From contig NZ_AKJN02000011.1 in assembly GCF_000282315.2 (NCBI RefSeq), positions 124,001-188,000 of the forward strand: a stretch of 64,000 nt of DNA, given 5' to 3'. Positions 1 through 8,365 of the stretch are shown piece by piece; the stretch's first letter is position 1; the number at the start of each line of letters is the position of its first letter. The translations under genes and the position numbers were made by a program. This DNA is from Pseudomonas sp. GM41(2012) (GTDB taxonomy: Bacteria; Pseudomonadota; Gammaproteobacteria; Pseudomonadales; Pseudomonadaceae). The notes under the pieces are model-generated. The model saw only the letters and a list, made by a program, of their open reading frames with translations, was not told the origin of the DNA and searched no databases.

Positions 1-1810
1 CGACCAGGCATTCACTATTGATGGCGTGCGCCTCATCGACAACACGCGTGCGCTTCAGCAGTTGATTCTGGTCGCAAGACGCGATGGTCAGGACGGTTTC
101 TTGCTGTATGCGCCAGGCTCGCCAGGTGGACAGGACTGGTACGAATGCCAGAATTTGCAACATGTAGGCATACGGGTTGGCGAATGGACAATAGACGACA
201 AAGGTCGGGACTACCTGACCTGGCAATCCCACAGTGTGGATCGAGAAGCCATTGCCACCTATCTGAAACAAGTCGAACGTCTGCCGAGTACCTGGAAAGG
301 AGTGAGTCTGGTTGCATCGCCTTACAAAGGCGCTGAAGTACTGACCGCCACCATTGAAAACATTCGCGCCTGGCGAGTGGCCGAGGAAGAGTCCCGGACA
401 CCTTACGCTTATCGCGCGGCTTCCGACGCTCAACGCCAGGACTTTGCTCGCGCTCGGTGCGAACTCAAGGCTTTGCATGTCATTGCCACACGTGAGGGCG
501 GTTTCATTCCCTACGGCAAGTTCTGCTTCGATCTGATTAAACAGCGAATCGAACAAGTTCTGGCTGAAAGGGGGGAGCGGGCAACGGTCAATCCTGATCG
601 CATCTTTGTATCCGTCAGTCCGCAATTGGGCATGACGCTGACCGAACTGATCAGCACCGAAACGCACTTTTACGCCGATGAAAAACAGACGCCGTGGAGC
701 TATCCGCGATTTACTCTGGAACATGATCATCCGCCGATCAGCGAACTTGATATCCGGGATATTGCCGGCTGGTCGCGTACGCTGCGCCCAGGCGAAAAGT
801 ACATCGAAATGCTGCGCTCGAAGCATTTGGATAGAAACCATCCCGAGGGTGCGTTTAAACGAGCGGTTCACCTTGAGCTCCAGCGCCGCCAAATGAAAGT
901 AGGGGTAATGCAGGAGCGTTTTAACGGTCGTTTGACTGCCGAGCAGTATCGGCAACTGATGACTGTTATTGAAGACCTGGAAAAAATTGACACACGAACG
1001 ATGAATCCCATGGGTGAACATCCGGGTGATGTTCGCTTCAGCGCCATGTTCAAGTTGTATTTGAAAGGAAAACTGGTGGTCGGTGTATTCGTTTTCCGAT
1101 TGGTGATGGCTGATCGGATTGAGGAGTTCCTGTATACGCCTGACGCACCTGACGGCCGACTGATTCGTCCTCATTCGGAGTTTGTATCCGCCGTGAAGAA
1201 ACTCAAGTTCGGCAACTATTTCTATAATCGGGTTCGTTTTAAGGATCAGCGGGTGGTGCATACGTACATCACAGATATGGAGGAAGCTGGCAACTTCAAT
1301 GATGCCCCGGTTCTGGCACTCAACAGTCGCGTCAGAGACCTGGGCAGCAGTTATGACGATCTGATTTATCGCACGATTTTCGATGTCGATGAAAAGACCA
1401 AAAGCCTCGACGAAATCATCTTCAAGTTGGTGTTCGACGCGGTGCAGGCTGCAGCCACCGTTGTCAGCGTGGTGATTCCGCCGGTGGGCATTGCACTGAG
1501 TGTGGTGTTGTTCACCAAAAGTGTGCTGGAAGGTGCCGAAGCCTATAACGACGGGGATCGCGCCACTGCGGCAATGCATTTTCTGGATGCACTGATCGAA
1601 CTGGGGTCGCTGGGTAAAGCCGCTTACAACAAGACCCAGCCAACCAAGTTGGTGAAGGACTTTATCGGATTGGCGGGTGATATGTATTCGGTTCAGAAGT
1701 TTTACAGCCAGGCGACCGGGCATCAGAGTTTGCCTTCACGGGCGCTCGAGGCCATTCAAGCTATTCTCGATGATCCACAAGCCCTCGACAGCAAAACTCG
1801 TCTGCTGTAA
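1..1810 (+). CDS. Dermonecrotic-toxin-like (DUF6543-type) large protein, C-terminal part
   Basis: The reading frame is open to the left edge (frame beginning at base 2) and ends at a TAA at 1808-1810, so only the last ~602 residues are visible and the start lies outside the window. The style resembles the large Pseudomonas proteins annotated as dermonecrotic toxin domain / DUF6543; this is a recollection of the family, not a search result. A strongly hydrophobic helical stretch (VVSVVIPPVGIALSVVLF and neighbours) lies near visible residues 470-505, followed by an amphipathic tail. That fits a membrane-inserting segment. No catalytic motif can be named with confidence. There is no downstream partner on the same strand; the next gene is hmgR on the opposite strand. 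A GTG at 26 opens the longest scannable ORF but is probably internal. Confidence 0.6.
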   Translation, partial: DQAFTIDGVRLIDNTRALQQLILVARRDGQDGFLLYAPGSPGGQDWYECQNLQHVGIRVGEWTIDDKGRDYLTWQSHSVDREAIATYLKQVERLPSTWKGVSLVASPYKGAEVLTATIENIRAWRVAEEESRTPYAYRAASDAQRQDFARARCELKALHVIATREGGFIPYGKFCFDLIKQRIEQVLAERGERATVNPDRIFVSVSPQLGMTLTELISTETHFYADEKQTPWSYPRFTLEHDHPPISELDIRDIAGWSRTLRPGEKYIEMLRSKHLDRNHPEGAFKRAVHLELQRRQMKVGVMQERFNGRLTAEQYRQLMTVIEDLEKIDTRTMNPMGEHPGDVRFSAMFKLYLKGKLVVGVFVFRLVMADRIEEFLYTPDAPDGRLIRPHSEFVSAVKKLKFGNYFYNRVRFKDQRVVHTYITDMEEAGNFNDAPVLALNSRVRDLGSSYDDLIYRTIFDVDEKTKSLDEIIFKLVFDAVQAAATVVSVVIPPVGIALSVVLFTKSVLEGAEAYNDGDRATAAMHFLDALIELGSLGKAAYNKTQPTKLVKDFIGLAGDMYSVQKFYSQATGHQSLPSRALEAIQAILDDPQALDSKTRLL

Positions 1811-1889
1811 CGGCTGAGACAAGATATCCCTCCCGTATATCGTCTGATGCATTACGTTGTTTAACTTTAAAAGTGTGCTGCACTAATCA

Positions 1890-2687
1890 TTATGTCGATG
1901 AATCCGGGATCGGCTGATAGCCCATCCGCCAACTCACGGCCCGCGTCGCAGCCAACAACCGCTGCGCCGCCGGGCCGTTTTCATCGGCGTGAAACAATGA
2001 TGCCGGGCCGACAATGGTCATCACCGCCGCAACATGCCCGACAGCATTGAATACCGGTGCCGACAACGCATCGACCCCCGGCATCAGCAAACCATGCACA
2101 TGATGCAGACCGCGTTCGCGGATCTGTTCGCACAACGCCTTAAAGGCTTGATCGTCCGCCAGCGCATGTGAAGCGCTGCTTTGCAGTTCCTGCTCGCGCA
2201 AGTCCACGGTTTCACGCTTTGGCAGATAGGCGCCAAACACCAGCCCTGTGGACGAACTGAGCAACGGCAACACCGAACCCAACTGAGTCACCACCGTCAC
2301 CGCGCGCACCGCCGGTTCGATGTGCACCACGGTCGCGCCTTGATTGCCCCACACCGCTATAAAGCAGGTTTCATTCAGATCGTCACGCAACTCGGCCAAG
2401 GGCAGGGCGCCGACTTTCAGCACGTCCATACTGTTGAGTGCTGCCAGCCCTACACGCAAGGCTTCGCGGCCCAGACCGTAATGGTTGGTGGCAGCATTCT
2501 GTTCAGCAAAACCGCTGGCGATCAGCGCCTGTAGATAGCGGTGAACCTTGCTCGCCGGCATCTGTACGTGTTCGGCCAGGCGCGACAGTGAAGTCGATGG
2601 CGACAACTCGGCCAGGGCCTTGAGGATGTCAGTGCCGACCTCGGCCGAGCGGACTTTCTGTTTATCGTTGCTGCGCGGCGTTTCCAT
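1890..2687 (-). CDS. hmgR: IclR-family repressor of the homogentisate operon (HmgR)
   Basis: A 265-residue IclR-type regulator. The N-terminal winged helix-turn-helix (SRLAEHVQMPASKVHRYLQ, about residues 35-55) is followed by the C-terminal effector domain. It is divergent from hmgA with a 164-bp gap that contains two overlapping palindromes, the arrangement described for P. putida HmgR, which represses hmgABC and is released by homogentisate. The start is an ATG (complement of 2685-2687). The assignment to HmgR rests on family plus position; the family includes other aromatic-acid regulators. Confidence 0.88.
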   Translation of the reverse strand: METPRSNDKQKVRSAEVGTDILKALAELSPSTSLSRLAEHVQMPASKVHRYLQALIASGFAEQNAATNHYGLGREALRVGLAALNSMDVLKVGALPLAELRDDLNETCFIAVWGNQGATVVHIEPAVRAVTVVTQLGSVLPLLSSSTGLVFGAYLPKRETVDLREQELQSSASHALADDQAFKALCEQIRERGLHHVHGLLMPGVDALSAPVFNAVGHVAAVMTIVGPASLFHADENGPAAQRLLAATRAVSWRMGYQPIPDSST

Positions 2688-2749
2688 GGAGGCGGTCTGA
2701 TCCCGGGACGAATGGGCGTCTTTATAGCTTGACGGTCAATACCAATCAA

Positions 2750-2775
2750 ATTACGTTAAGCGTAATCGAATTACG
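2750..2775. promoter_or_regulatory. Overlapping palindromic operators in the hmgR/hmgA promoter region
   Basis: ATTACGTTAAGCGTAAT at 2750-2766 is a 17-bp palindrome with perfect 6-bp arms. It overlaps a second one, CGTAATCGAATTACG at 2761-2775, which uses the same half-site. A 17-bp palindromic HmgR operator is known in P. putida, so this is very probably the HmgR site. Three half-sites in a row would allow two dimers to compete or to bind cooperatively. Confidence 0.75.
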
Positions 2776-2851
2776 ATAAAAATAACCCGGGCGTGCCCAG
2801 ACCTCTTGAATGGAGCGACAGGCCATGCCTACTCCCTGTTCAGGAGGCTCC

Positions 2852-4156
2852 ATGAACCTCGATTCAACGGCGCCCGAGCTGGCTTATCAGTCCGGCTTCG
2901 GTAACGAATTCAGCAGCGAAGCGTTGCCTGGCGCACTGCCCGTCGGCCAGAACTCCCCGCAAAAAGCCCCGTACGGTCTCTACACCGAACTGTTCTCCGG
3001 TACGGCGTTCACCATGGCCCGCAGCGAAGCGCGGCGCACCTGGATGTACCGTATTCAGCCGTCGGCCAATCACCCGGCGTTCGTCAAACTGGATCGGCAA
3101 CTGGCCGGCGGGCCGTTGGGTGAAGTGACCCCCAATCGCCTGCGCTGGAATCCGCTGGATATACCGACCGAGCCAACCGATTTCATCGATGGGCTGGTGA
3201 GCATGGCTGCCAACTCCGGCGCGGAAAAACCGGCCGGGATCAGCATTTATACCTACCGCGCCAACCGTTCCATGGAGCGCGTGTTTTTCAACGCCGATGG
3301 TGAACTGCTGCTGGTACCGGAGCTGGGACGTCTGCGCATCGCAACGGAACTGGGCGTGCTGGAACTGGAGCCGCTGGAAATCGCCGTGCTGCCACGCGGC
3401 CTGAAATTTCGCGTTGAACTGCTCGATCCGCAAGCCCGCGGCTACATTGCCGAGAACCACGGCGCGCCACTGCGCCTGCCGGACCTGGGGCCGATCGGCA
3501 GCAACGGCCTGGCCAACGCGCGGGACTTCTTGGCCCCAGTCGCGCATTACGAAAACCTCAAGCAGCCGACCACGCTGGTGCAGAAATTCCTCGGCCAGTT
3601 GTGGGGCTGTGAGCTTGATCATTCGCCGCTAAACGTGGTCGCCTGGCACGGCAACAACGTGCCGTACAAATATGACCTGCGTCGTTTCAACACCATCGGC
3701 ACGGTCAGTTTCGACCACCCGGATCCGTCGATCTTTACCGTCCTGACCTCGCCGACCAGCGTTCACGGTCAGGCCAATCTTGACTTCGTGATCTTCCCGC
3801 CACGCTGGATGGTCGCCGAGAAAACCTTCCGGCCACCGTGGTTCCACCGCAACCTGATGAACGAATTCATGGGCCTGATCAAGGGCGAGTACGACGCCAA
3901 AGCCGAAGGCTTCGTGCCCGGCGGCGCTTCCTTGCACAGCTGCATGAGCGCCCACGGCCCGGATGGTGAAACCTGCACCAAGGCGATCAACGCCGAACTC
4001 GCACCAGCGAAAATCGACAACACCATGGCCTTCATGTTCGAGACCAGCCAGGTGCTGCGCCCGAGCCGATTCGCCCTCGACTGCCCACAACTGCAAAACA
4101 ACTACGATGCCTGCTGGGCCACGCTGCCCGCCACTTTCGACCCGACCCGGAGATAA
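2852..4156 (+). CDS. hmgA: Homogentisate 1,2-dioxygenase
   Basis: Opens the aromatic ring of homogentisate with O2 to give maleylacetoacetate, the central step of phenylalanine/tyrosine breakdown, in the cytoplasm. The 434-residue protein starts YQSGFGNEFSSEA near residue 10, a family hallmark. Iron ligands are visible as His332 and Glu338 (FHRNLMNE) and His368 (SAHGPD), with the spacing of the human enzyme. The ATG at 2852 was chosen over an upstream ATG because AGGAGG (2842-2847) sits 4 nt before it and the length fits the family. First gene of an hmgA-fahA-maiA operon with a 3-nt gap to the next gene. Confidence 0.97.
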   Translation: MNLDSTAPELAYQSGFGNEFSSEALPGALPVGQNSPQKAPYGLYTELFSGTAFTMARSEARRTWMYRIQPSANHPAFVKLDRQLAGGPLGEVTPNRLRWNPLDIPTEPTDFIDGLVSMAANSGAEKPAGISIYTYRANRSMERVFFNADGELLLVPELGRLRIATELGVLELEPLEIAVLPRGLKFRVELLDPQARGYIAENHGAPLRLPDLGPIGSNGLANARDFLAPVAHYENLKQPTTLVQKFLGQLWGCELDHSPLNVVAWHGNNVPYKYDLRRFNTIGTVSFDHPDPSIFTVLTSPTSVHGQANLDFVIFPPRWMVAEKTFRPPWFHRNLMNEFMGLIKGEYDAKAEGFVPGGASLHSCMSAHGPDGETCTKAINAELAPAKIDNTMAFMFETSQVLRPSRFALDCPQLQNNYDACWATLPATFDPTRR

Positions 4157-4159
4157 CCC

Positions 4160-5464
4160 ATGACTCAGACTTCCATCACTCGTAGCTGGGTTGCCTCCGC
4201 CAACGGCCATGCTGATTTCCCTCTGCAGAACCTGCCGCTGGGCGTGTTCAGCGTGAAGGGGTCGGCACCGCGCAGTGGCGTGGCCATTGGCGAACATATC
4301 TTTGACCTGGAAGCTGCACTGGACGCCGGCCTATTCGATGGCGTCGCAAAAACTGCAGTCGAAGCCACCCGTGGCGGTCAGCTGAACGCGTTCTTCGAAC
4401 TGGGCCGTGACGCTCGTGTTGCCCTGCGCGAACGCCTGCTGGAACTGTTCAAAGAAGGCAGCACCCTGCACGGCAAGATCGAAGCCCAAGGCGCAAAACT
4501 GCTGCCACTGGCGGCGAATTGCGAGATGCACCTGCCAGCGAAAATCAACGATTACACCGACTTCTACGTCGGCATCGAGCACGCGCAAAATGTCGGCAAA
4601 CTGTTCCGTCCCGACAACCCGCTGCTGCCGAACTACAAGTACGTGCCGATCGGTTATCACGGCCGCGCTTCGACCATTCGCCCGTCGGGCACCGATGTTC
4701 GCCGTCCGAAAGGCCAGACGCTGCCAGCCGGCCAGACCGAGCCAACCTTTGGCCCGTGTGCACGTCTGGATTATGAGCTGGAACTGGGCATCTGGATCGG
4801 TCAGGGCAACGAGATGGGCGACTCGATCGCCATCGGTGATGCTGCCGATCACATCGCCGGTTTCTGCCTGCTCAACGACTGGTCGGCGCGAGATATTCAG
4901 GCTTGGGAATACCAGCCGCTGGGGCCGTTCCTGTCGAAGAGTTTCATCACCAGCATCTCGCCTTGGGTGGTGACGGCCGAAGCGCTGGAGCCGTTCCGTC
5001 GCGCTCAGCCGGCACGTCCGGAAGGCGATCCACAGCCACTGCCGTACCTGTTCGATAAACGCGATCAAGCGGCGGGTGCTTTCGACATCGAACTGGAAGT
5101 GCTGCTGCTCACCGAAGGCCTGCGCGAACAAAACCTGCCGGCCCATCGCCTGACCCTCAGCAATACCCAACACATGTACTGGACCGTGGCGCAATTGGTC
5201 GCGCACCACAGCGTCAACGGCTGCCAGTTGCAGGCCGGTGACCTGTTCGGTTCGGGCACGTTGTCGGGGCCGGAGAACGGTCAGTTCGGCAGCCTGCTGG
5301 AAATCACCGAGGGCGGTAAAAAGCCGATCGAACTCGCGTCTGGCGAGGTGCGTAAATTTCTTGAGGACGGCGACGAAATCATCCTGCGTGCCCGTTGCAA
5401 CCGCGAGGGTTTTGCCTCCATCGGTTTCGGCGAGTGCCGCGGCAAAGTGCTGCCGGCACGCTAA
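4160..5464 (+). CDS. fahA: Fumarylacetoacetase
   Basis: Hydrolyses fumarylacetoacetate to fumarate and acetoacetate, the last step of the homogentisate pathway. It is 434 residues, close to eukaryotic FAH. Visible active-site segments are YTDFYVGIEHAQNVG (around residue 130, with the metal-binding Asp and the catalytic His), RLDYELELGIWIG (around 198-210, metal-binding Glu pair) and NDWSARDIQAWEY...FLSKSF (around 238-265, Asp and Lys). It starts 3 bp after the hmgA stop and ends 12 bp before maiA, so it is co-transcribed. It is called hmgB in P. putida. Confidence 0.96.
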   Translation: MTQTSITRSWVASANGHADFPLQNLPLGVFSVKGSAPRSGVAIGEHIFDLEAALDAGLFDGVAKTAVEATRGGQLNAFFELGRDARVALRERLLELFKEGSTLHGKIEAQGAKLLPLAANCEMHLPAKINDYTDFYVGIEHAQNVGKLFRPDNPLLPNYKYVPIGYHGRASTIRPSGTDVRRPKGQTLPAGQTEPTFGPCARLDYELELGIWIGQGNEMGDSIAIGDAADHIAGFCLLNDWSARDIQAWEYQPLGPFLSKSFITSISPWVVTAEALEPFRRAQPARPEGDPQPLPYLFDKRDQAAGAFDIELEVLLLTEGLREQNLPAHRLTLSNTQHMYWTVAQLVAHHSVNGCQLQAGDLFGSGTLSGPENGQFGSLLEITEGGKKPIELASGEVRKFLEDGDEIILRARCNREGFASIGFGECRGKVLPAR

Positions 5465-5476
5465 GAGGATCGGGTC

Positions 5477-6112
5477 ATGGAACTCTATACCTACTACCGT
5501 TCGACATCGTCCTATCGGGTGCGCATTGCGTTGGCGCTCAAGGGGCTGGATTACCAGGCGCTGCCGATCAACCTGATCGCGCCGCCAGGTGGTGAACATC
5601 GACAGCCGCCGTATCTGAGCATTAATCCACAAGGCCGGGTGCCGGCCTTGCGCACCGACGAAGGCGAACTGCTGATCCAGTCGCCGGCGATCATCGAATA
5701 CCTGGAGGAACGTTATCCACAGGTGCCGCTGCTCTCCAAAGACCTCGCCGCGCGCGCCCATGAGCGTGGCGTGGCGGCAGTGATTGGTTGCGACGTGCAT
5801 CCGCTGCACAACGTCAGCGTACTCAACAAGCTGCGGCAGTTGGGGCACGATGAACCGCAAGTGGTGGAGTGGATCGGGCACTGGATCAGCCAGGGATTGG
5901 CGACGGTGGAGCAGTTGATCGGCGATGAGGGTTATTGCTTTGGTCCGCAACCGGGACTGGCGGATGTTTACCTGATTCCACAGCTGTACGCGGCTGAGCG
6001 CTTCAGCATTTCACTTGAGGCGTATCCGCGGATTCGTCGAGTGGCGGCGTTGGCGGCGACGCATCCTGCGTTCATCAAGGCGCATCCGGCGAACCAGCCG
6101 GACACCCCATAA
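5477..6112 (+). CDS. maiA: Maleylacetoacetate isomerase (zeta-class GST)
   Basis: Glutathione-dependent cis-trans isomerisation of maleylacetoacetate to fumarylacetoacetate. The 211-residue zeta-class GST has an N-terminal thioredoxin fold (LYTYYRSTSSYRVRIAL), a QSPAIIEYLEERYP motif near residue 70 and an all-helical C-terminal domain with PGLADVYLIPQL. The zeta motif is usually SSCS-x-RVRI; here it reads STSSYRVRI, so the motif cysteine is absent and serine must serve. AGAGGA precedes the ATG. Third and last gene of the operon; known as hmgC in P. putida. Confidence 0.94.
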   Translation: MELYTYYRSTSSYRVRIALALKGLDYQALPINLIAPPGGEHRQPPYLSINPQGRVPALRTDEGELLIQSPAIIEYLEERYPQVPLLSKDLAARAHERGVAAVIGCDVHPLHNVSVLNKLRQLGHDEPQVVEWIGHWISQGLATVEQLIGDEGYCFGPQPGLADVYLIPQLYAAERFSISLEAYPRIRRVAALAATHPAFIKAHPANQPDTP

Positions 6113-6127
6113 AGCCTCACACCGCCC

Positions 6128-6238
6128 CTTGTAGGAGCAAGGCTTGCCCGCGAAGAACGATAACGCGGTGATCCTGATGGACCGAGTCGCCTGCATCGCG
6201 AGCAAGGGCTAGGCGCCCCCCTGGCTCCTACAGGGGGC
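6128..6238. repeat. REP doublet (GTAGGAGC type)
   Basis: TGTAGGAGCAAGGCTTGCC begins near 6129 and its partner GGCTCCTACAGGGGG ends near 6238 in inverted orientation. The same family occurs at 13495, 27230, 29913, 34050, 40554, 41127 and 50622 in this window. It fills the whole gap between the convergent maiA and SirB1-like genes and may act in transcription termination. Confidence 0.85.
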
Positions 6239-6243
6239 GGTGG

Positions 6244-7050
6244 TTAGTGGACGATGGAGTTAGGCGGCAAATGCCCCAATCGTTCAGTCAGGCGAATCCG
6301 CTGAATCGGGTCGTCACTGAGCAGCAGGGCATGCTCCAGGTCAAATCGCTCGGCGTTCGGGCAATCCAGCCGTTGATAGAGGCTGGCCCGGGCCAGGTAG
6401 TCGGAGGCACTGGCGTTGCCCAGTTCCAGCACTCGTTCGGCGTCGATCAGAGCGCCGATGTAGTCATCGTTAGAAAGGTGTAACTGACGCAGGTTGCGCG
6501 ACAACCGCTGCAGCATTTGCACCGGTTCGGCGGTGAGCAAATGCTCGGCGCTGAGCTGCATGTTCGGGCCGTACTGGCGTTGCAGCAGTTCCCGGCAATC
6601 GTTGGGGTACAACCGACGCCCGCCGCAGGGGTCGAGCAGGTGATCGGCGCCCGGTACCCGCAGCAGGAAATGCCCGGGGAAGTTGACCCCAACCATGGGG
6701 ATTTCCAGACCTCTGGCCAGTTCCAGGGCAATCAATCCCAGACTCAGCGGCTGCCCGCGTCTGCGTTCCAGCACTTTATTGACCAGCGCGACTTGCGGAC
6801 GCAATGGCGTGGAGTCGTCCTGAGCGAATCCCAGGTCATTCATACGCCGTAACAACGGCTGGGCCAGTTCGCTCACCGGCAACATCGGCAAGCCACAACT
6901 GACCCGTTGTTGCAGGTCTTTGAAATCTTGCAGCACTGCCTCGGGATTGACCTCACTGTCGTGCTCGGCGGCAATCCACAGCGCCGCCTCGAACAGCGCG
7001 GGCGGTGAACGTTGCAGGCAGTCGAAAAAACGTTGGCGGGGGGTCATCAA
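6244..7050 (-). CDS. SirB1-family transglutaminase-like protein with TPR-like tail
   Basis: A 268-residue cytoplasmic protein (no signal peptide). The central region has RRGQPLSLGLIALELARGLEIPMVGVNFPGHFLLR and HLLDPCGGRRLY, the signature of the SirB1 N-terminal transglutaminase-like domain. The C-terminal ~100 residues (DAERVLELGNASASDYLARASLYQRL and on) look like two tetratricopeptide-type helical repeats. The biochemical function of SirB1-like proteins is not established. It stands alone, convergent with maiA and divergent from the Leu/Phe/Val dehydrogenase gene. The start could be either of two consecutive Met codons. Confidence 0.85.
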   Translation of the reverse strand: MMTPRQRFFDCLQRSPPALFEAALWIAAEHDSEVNPEAVLQDFKDLQQRVSCGLPMLPVSELAQPLLRRMNDLGFAQDDSTPLRPQVALVNKVLERRRGQPLSLGLIALELARGLEIPMVGVNFPGHFLLRVPGADHLLDPCGGRRLYPNDCRELLQRQYGPNMQLSAEHLLTAEPVQMLQRLSRNLRQLHLSNDDYIGALIDAERVLELGNASASDYLARASLYQRLDCPNAERFDLEHALLLSDDPIQRIRLTERLGHLPPNSIVH

Positions 7051-7230
7051 AATCTCCGGGCAATGCCTCGTTTTAGCCCCGTCTCCGGCATTCGTCCAGT
7101 GCCGAACATAGGCGGTTACAGGTTATGCCCGAAAGTCTGCATGGCGGCCTCGCTTATTCCGGTGCGCTTCTGCAATTTTCGGGCGCAAGCCTATACTGGC
7201 GACTACAAGAAGTGATTCGGGAGCCCTACG

Positions 7231-8250
7231 ATGTTCGCTCTCATGCAAAGCACTCGCCTTGAATCCCTGCATCTGAGCGTCGACTCGGTCACCGGGTTGA
7301 AGGCGGTCATTGCCATTCATAACAGCCGTCTGGGGCCTGCCCTGGGCGGGTGTCGTTACCTTGCCTATCCCAGCGACGAGTCCGCCGTCGAGGATGCGGT
7401 GCGCCTCGCCCAAGGCATGAGTTACAAGGCGGCGCTGGCCGGCCTGGCTCAGGGCGGCGGCGTGGCGGTGATTGTTCGCCCGGTCCATGTGGAAAACCGC
7501 GCCGCGCTATTCGAAGCCTTCGGGCGTTGCATCAATCTGCTCGACGGCCGCTACATCACCGCCATCGACAGTGGTACCTCGGTGGCGGACATGGATTGCA
7601 TCGCCCAACAGACCCAGCACGTCACCAGCACCACCGCCGCGGGCGACCCTGCACCGCACGCGGCGATGGGCGTGTTCACCGGCATTCGTGCCACCGCCAT
7701 GGCCCGGCTGGGCAGCGATAACCTCGAAGGCCTGCGAGTGGCGATTCAAGGGCTCGGCAATGTTGGCTATGCCCTCGCCGAACAACTGCACGCCGCCGGT
7801 GCCGAACTGCTGGTCAGCGACATCGATCACGGCAAAGTGCAATTGGCCATGGAGCAACTCGGCGCTCACCCGATCGCCAACGAGGCGCTGCTCAGCACCC
7901 CTTGCGACATTCTCGCGCCCTGCGGCCTCGGTGGCGTGCTCAACAGCCACAGCGTGACGCAACTGCGCTGCGCGGCGGTGGCGGGGTCGGCGAACAACCA
8001 ACTGACCCATCTGGAAGTCGCCGATCAACTGGAGCGGCGGGGCATTCTGTATGCGCCGGATTACGTGATCAACTCCGGCGGGCTGATCTATGTTTCGCTC
8101 AAGCACCGCGGTGAAGAGCTATCGACCATCACCGCACACCTGTCGAAAATCAGCTCCCGGCTGACCGAAGTCTTCGCCCATGCCCAAGCGGAAAAACGCT
8201 CGCCGGCCCGAGTGGCTGACGAGTTGGCGGAGAAAGTGCTGTATCGATGA
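7231..8250 (+). CDS. Leu/Phe/Val dehydrogenase-family protein lacking the usual catalytic lysine
   Basis: A 339-residue member of the amino-acid dehydrogenase family (reversible NAD-dependent deamination of branched-chain amino acids or phenylalanine). The N-terminal substrate domain holds GPALGGCRY and MSYKAALAG with Lys66, which binds the substrate carboxylate. The Rossmann domain has GLGNVGYALAEQL (about 173-185). The Asp of the family's third active-site element is kept (Asp113). At the position of the general-base lysine, in the segment that normally reads GGGK, this protein has GGGV (Val78). The spacing of 12 from Lys66 and 35 to Asp113 matches Bacillus LeuDH, so the alignment is secure. 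It heads a cluster with E1alpha/E1beta/E2, an order I recall as ldh-led in P. aeruginosa. Activity should not be assumed. Confidence 0.85.
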   Translation: MFALMQSTRLESLHLSVDSVTGLKAVIAIHNSRLGPALGGCRYLAYPSDESAVEDAVRLAQGMSYKAALAGLAQGGGVAVIVRPVHVENRAALFEAFGRCINLLDGRYITAIDSGTSVADMDCIAQQTQHVTSTTAAGDPAPHAAMGVFTGIRATAMARLGSDNLEGLRVAIQGLGNVGYALAEQLHAAGAELLVSDIDHGKVQLAMEQLGAHPIANEALLSTPCDILAPCGLGGVLNSHSVTQLRCAAVAGSANNQLTHLEVADQLERRGILYAPDYVINSGGLIYVSLKHRGEELSTITAHLSKISSRLTEVFAHAQAEKRSPARVADELAEKVLYR

Positions 8251-8365
8251 GCTTGAACCGATGAAGGAGTGAGGGCCTATCCGGCAGACTTGCTCCCAAG
8301 GCTTGGCGCCACAAGCGTCAGGCTTGACTGATGCACGCTGACGCGGCGTGCCAGGAGCCCCTGTG

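Noticed and set aside
4331..5950. 539-residue open frame on the minus strand
   Set aside because: It lies antisense to fahA and maiA, both clearly real. The composition (rich in Arg, Gln, His) is typical of shadows in high-GC genes, and there is no ribosome site or family match.
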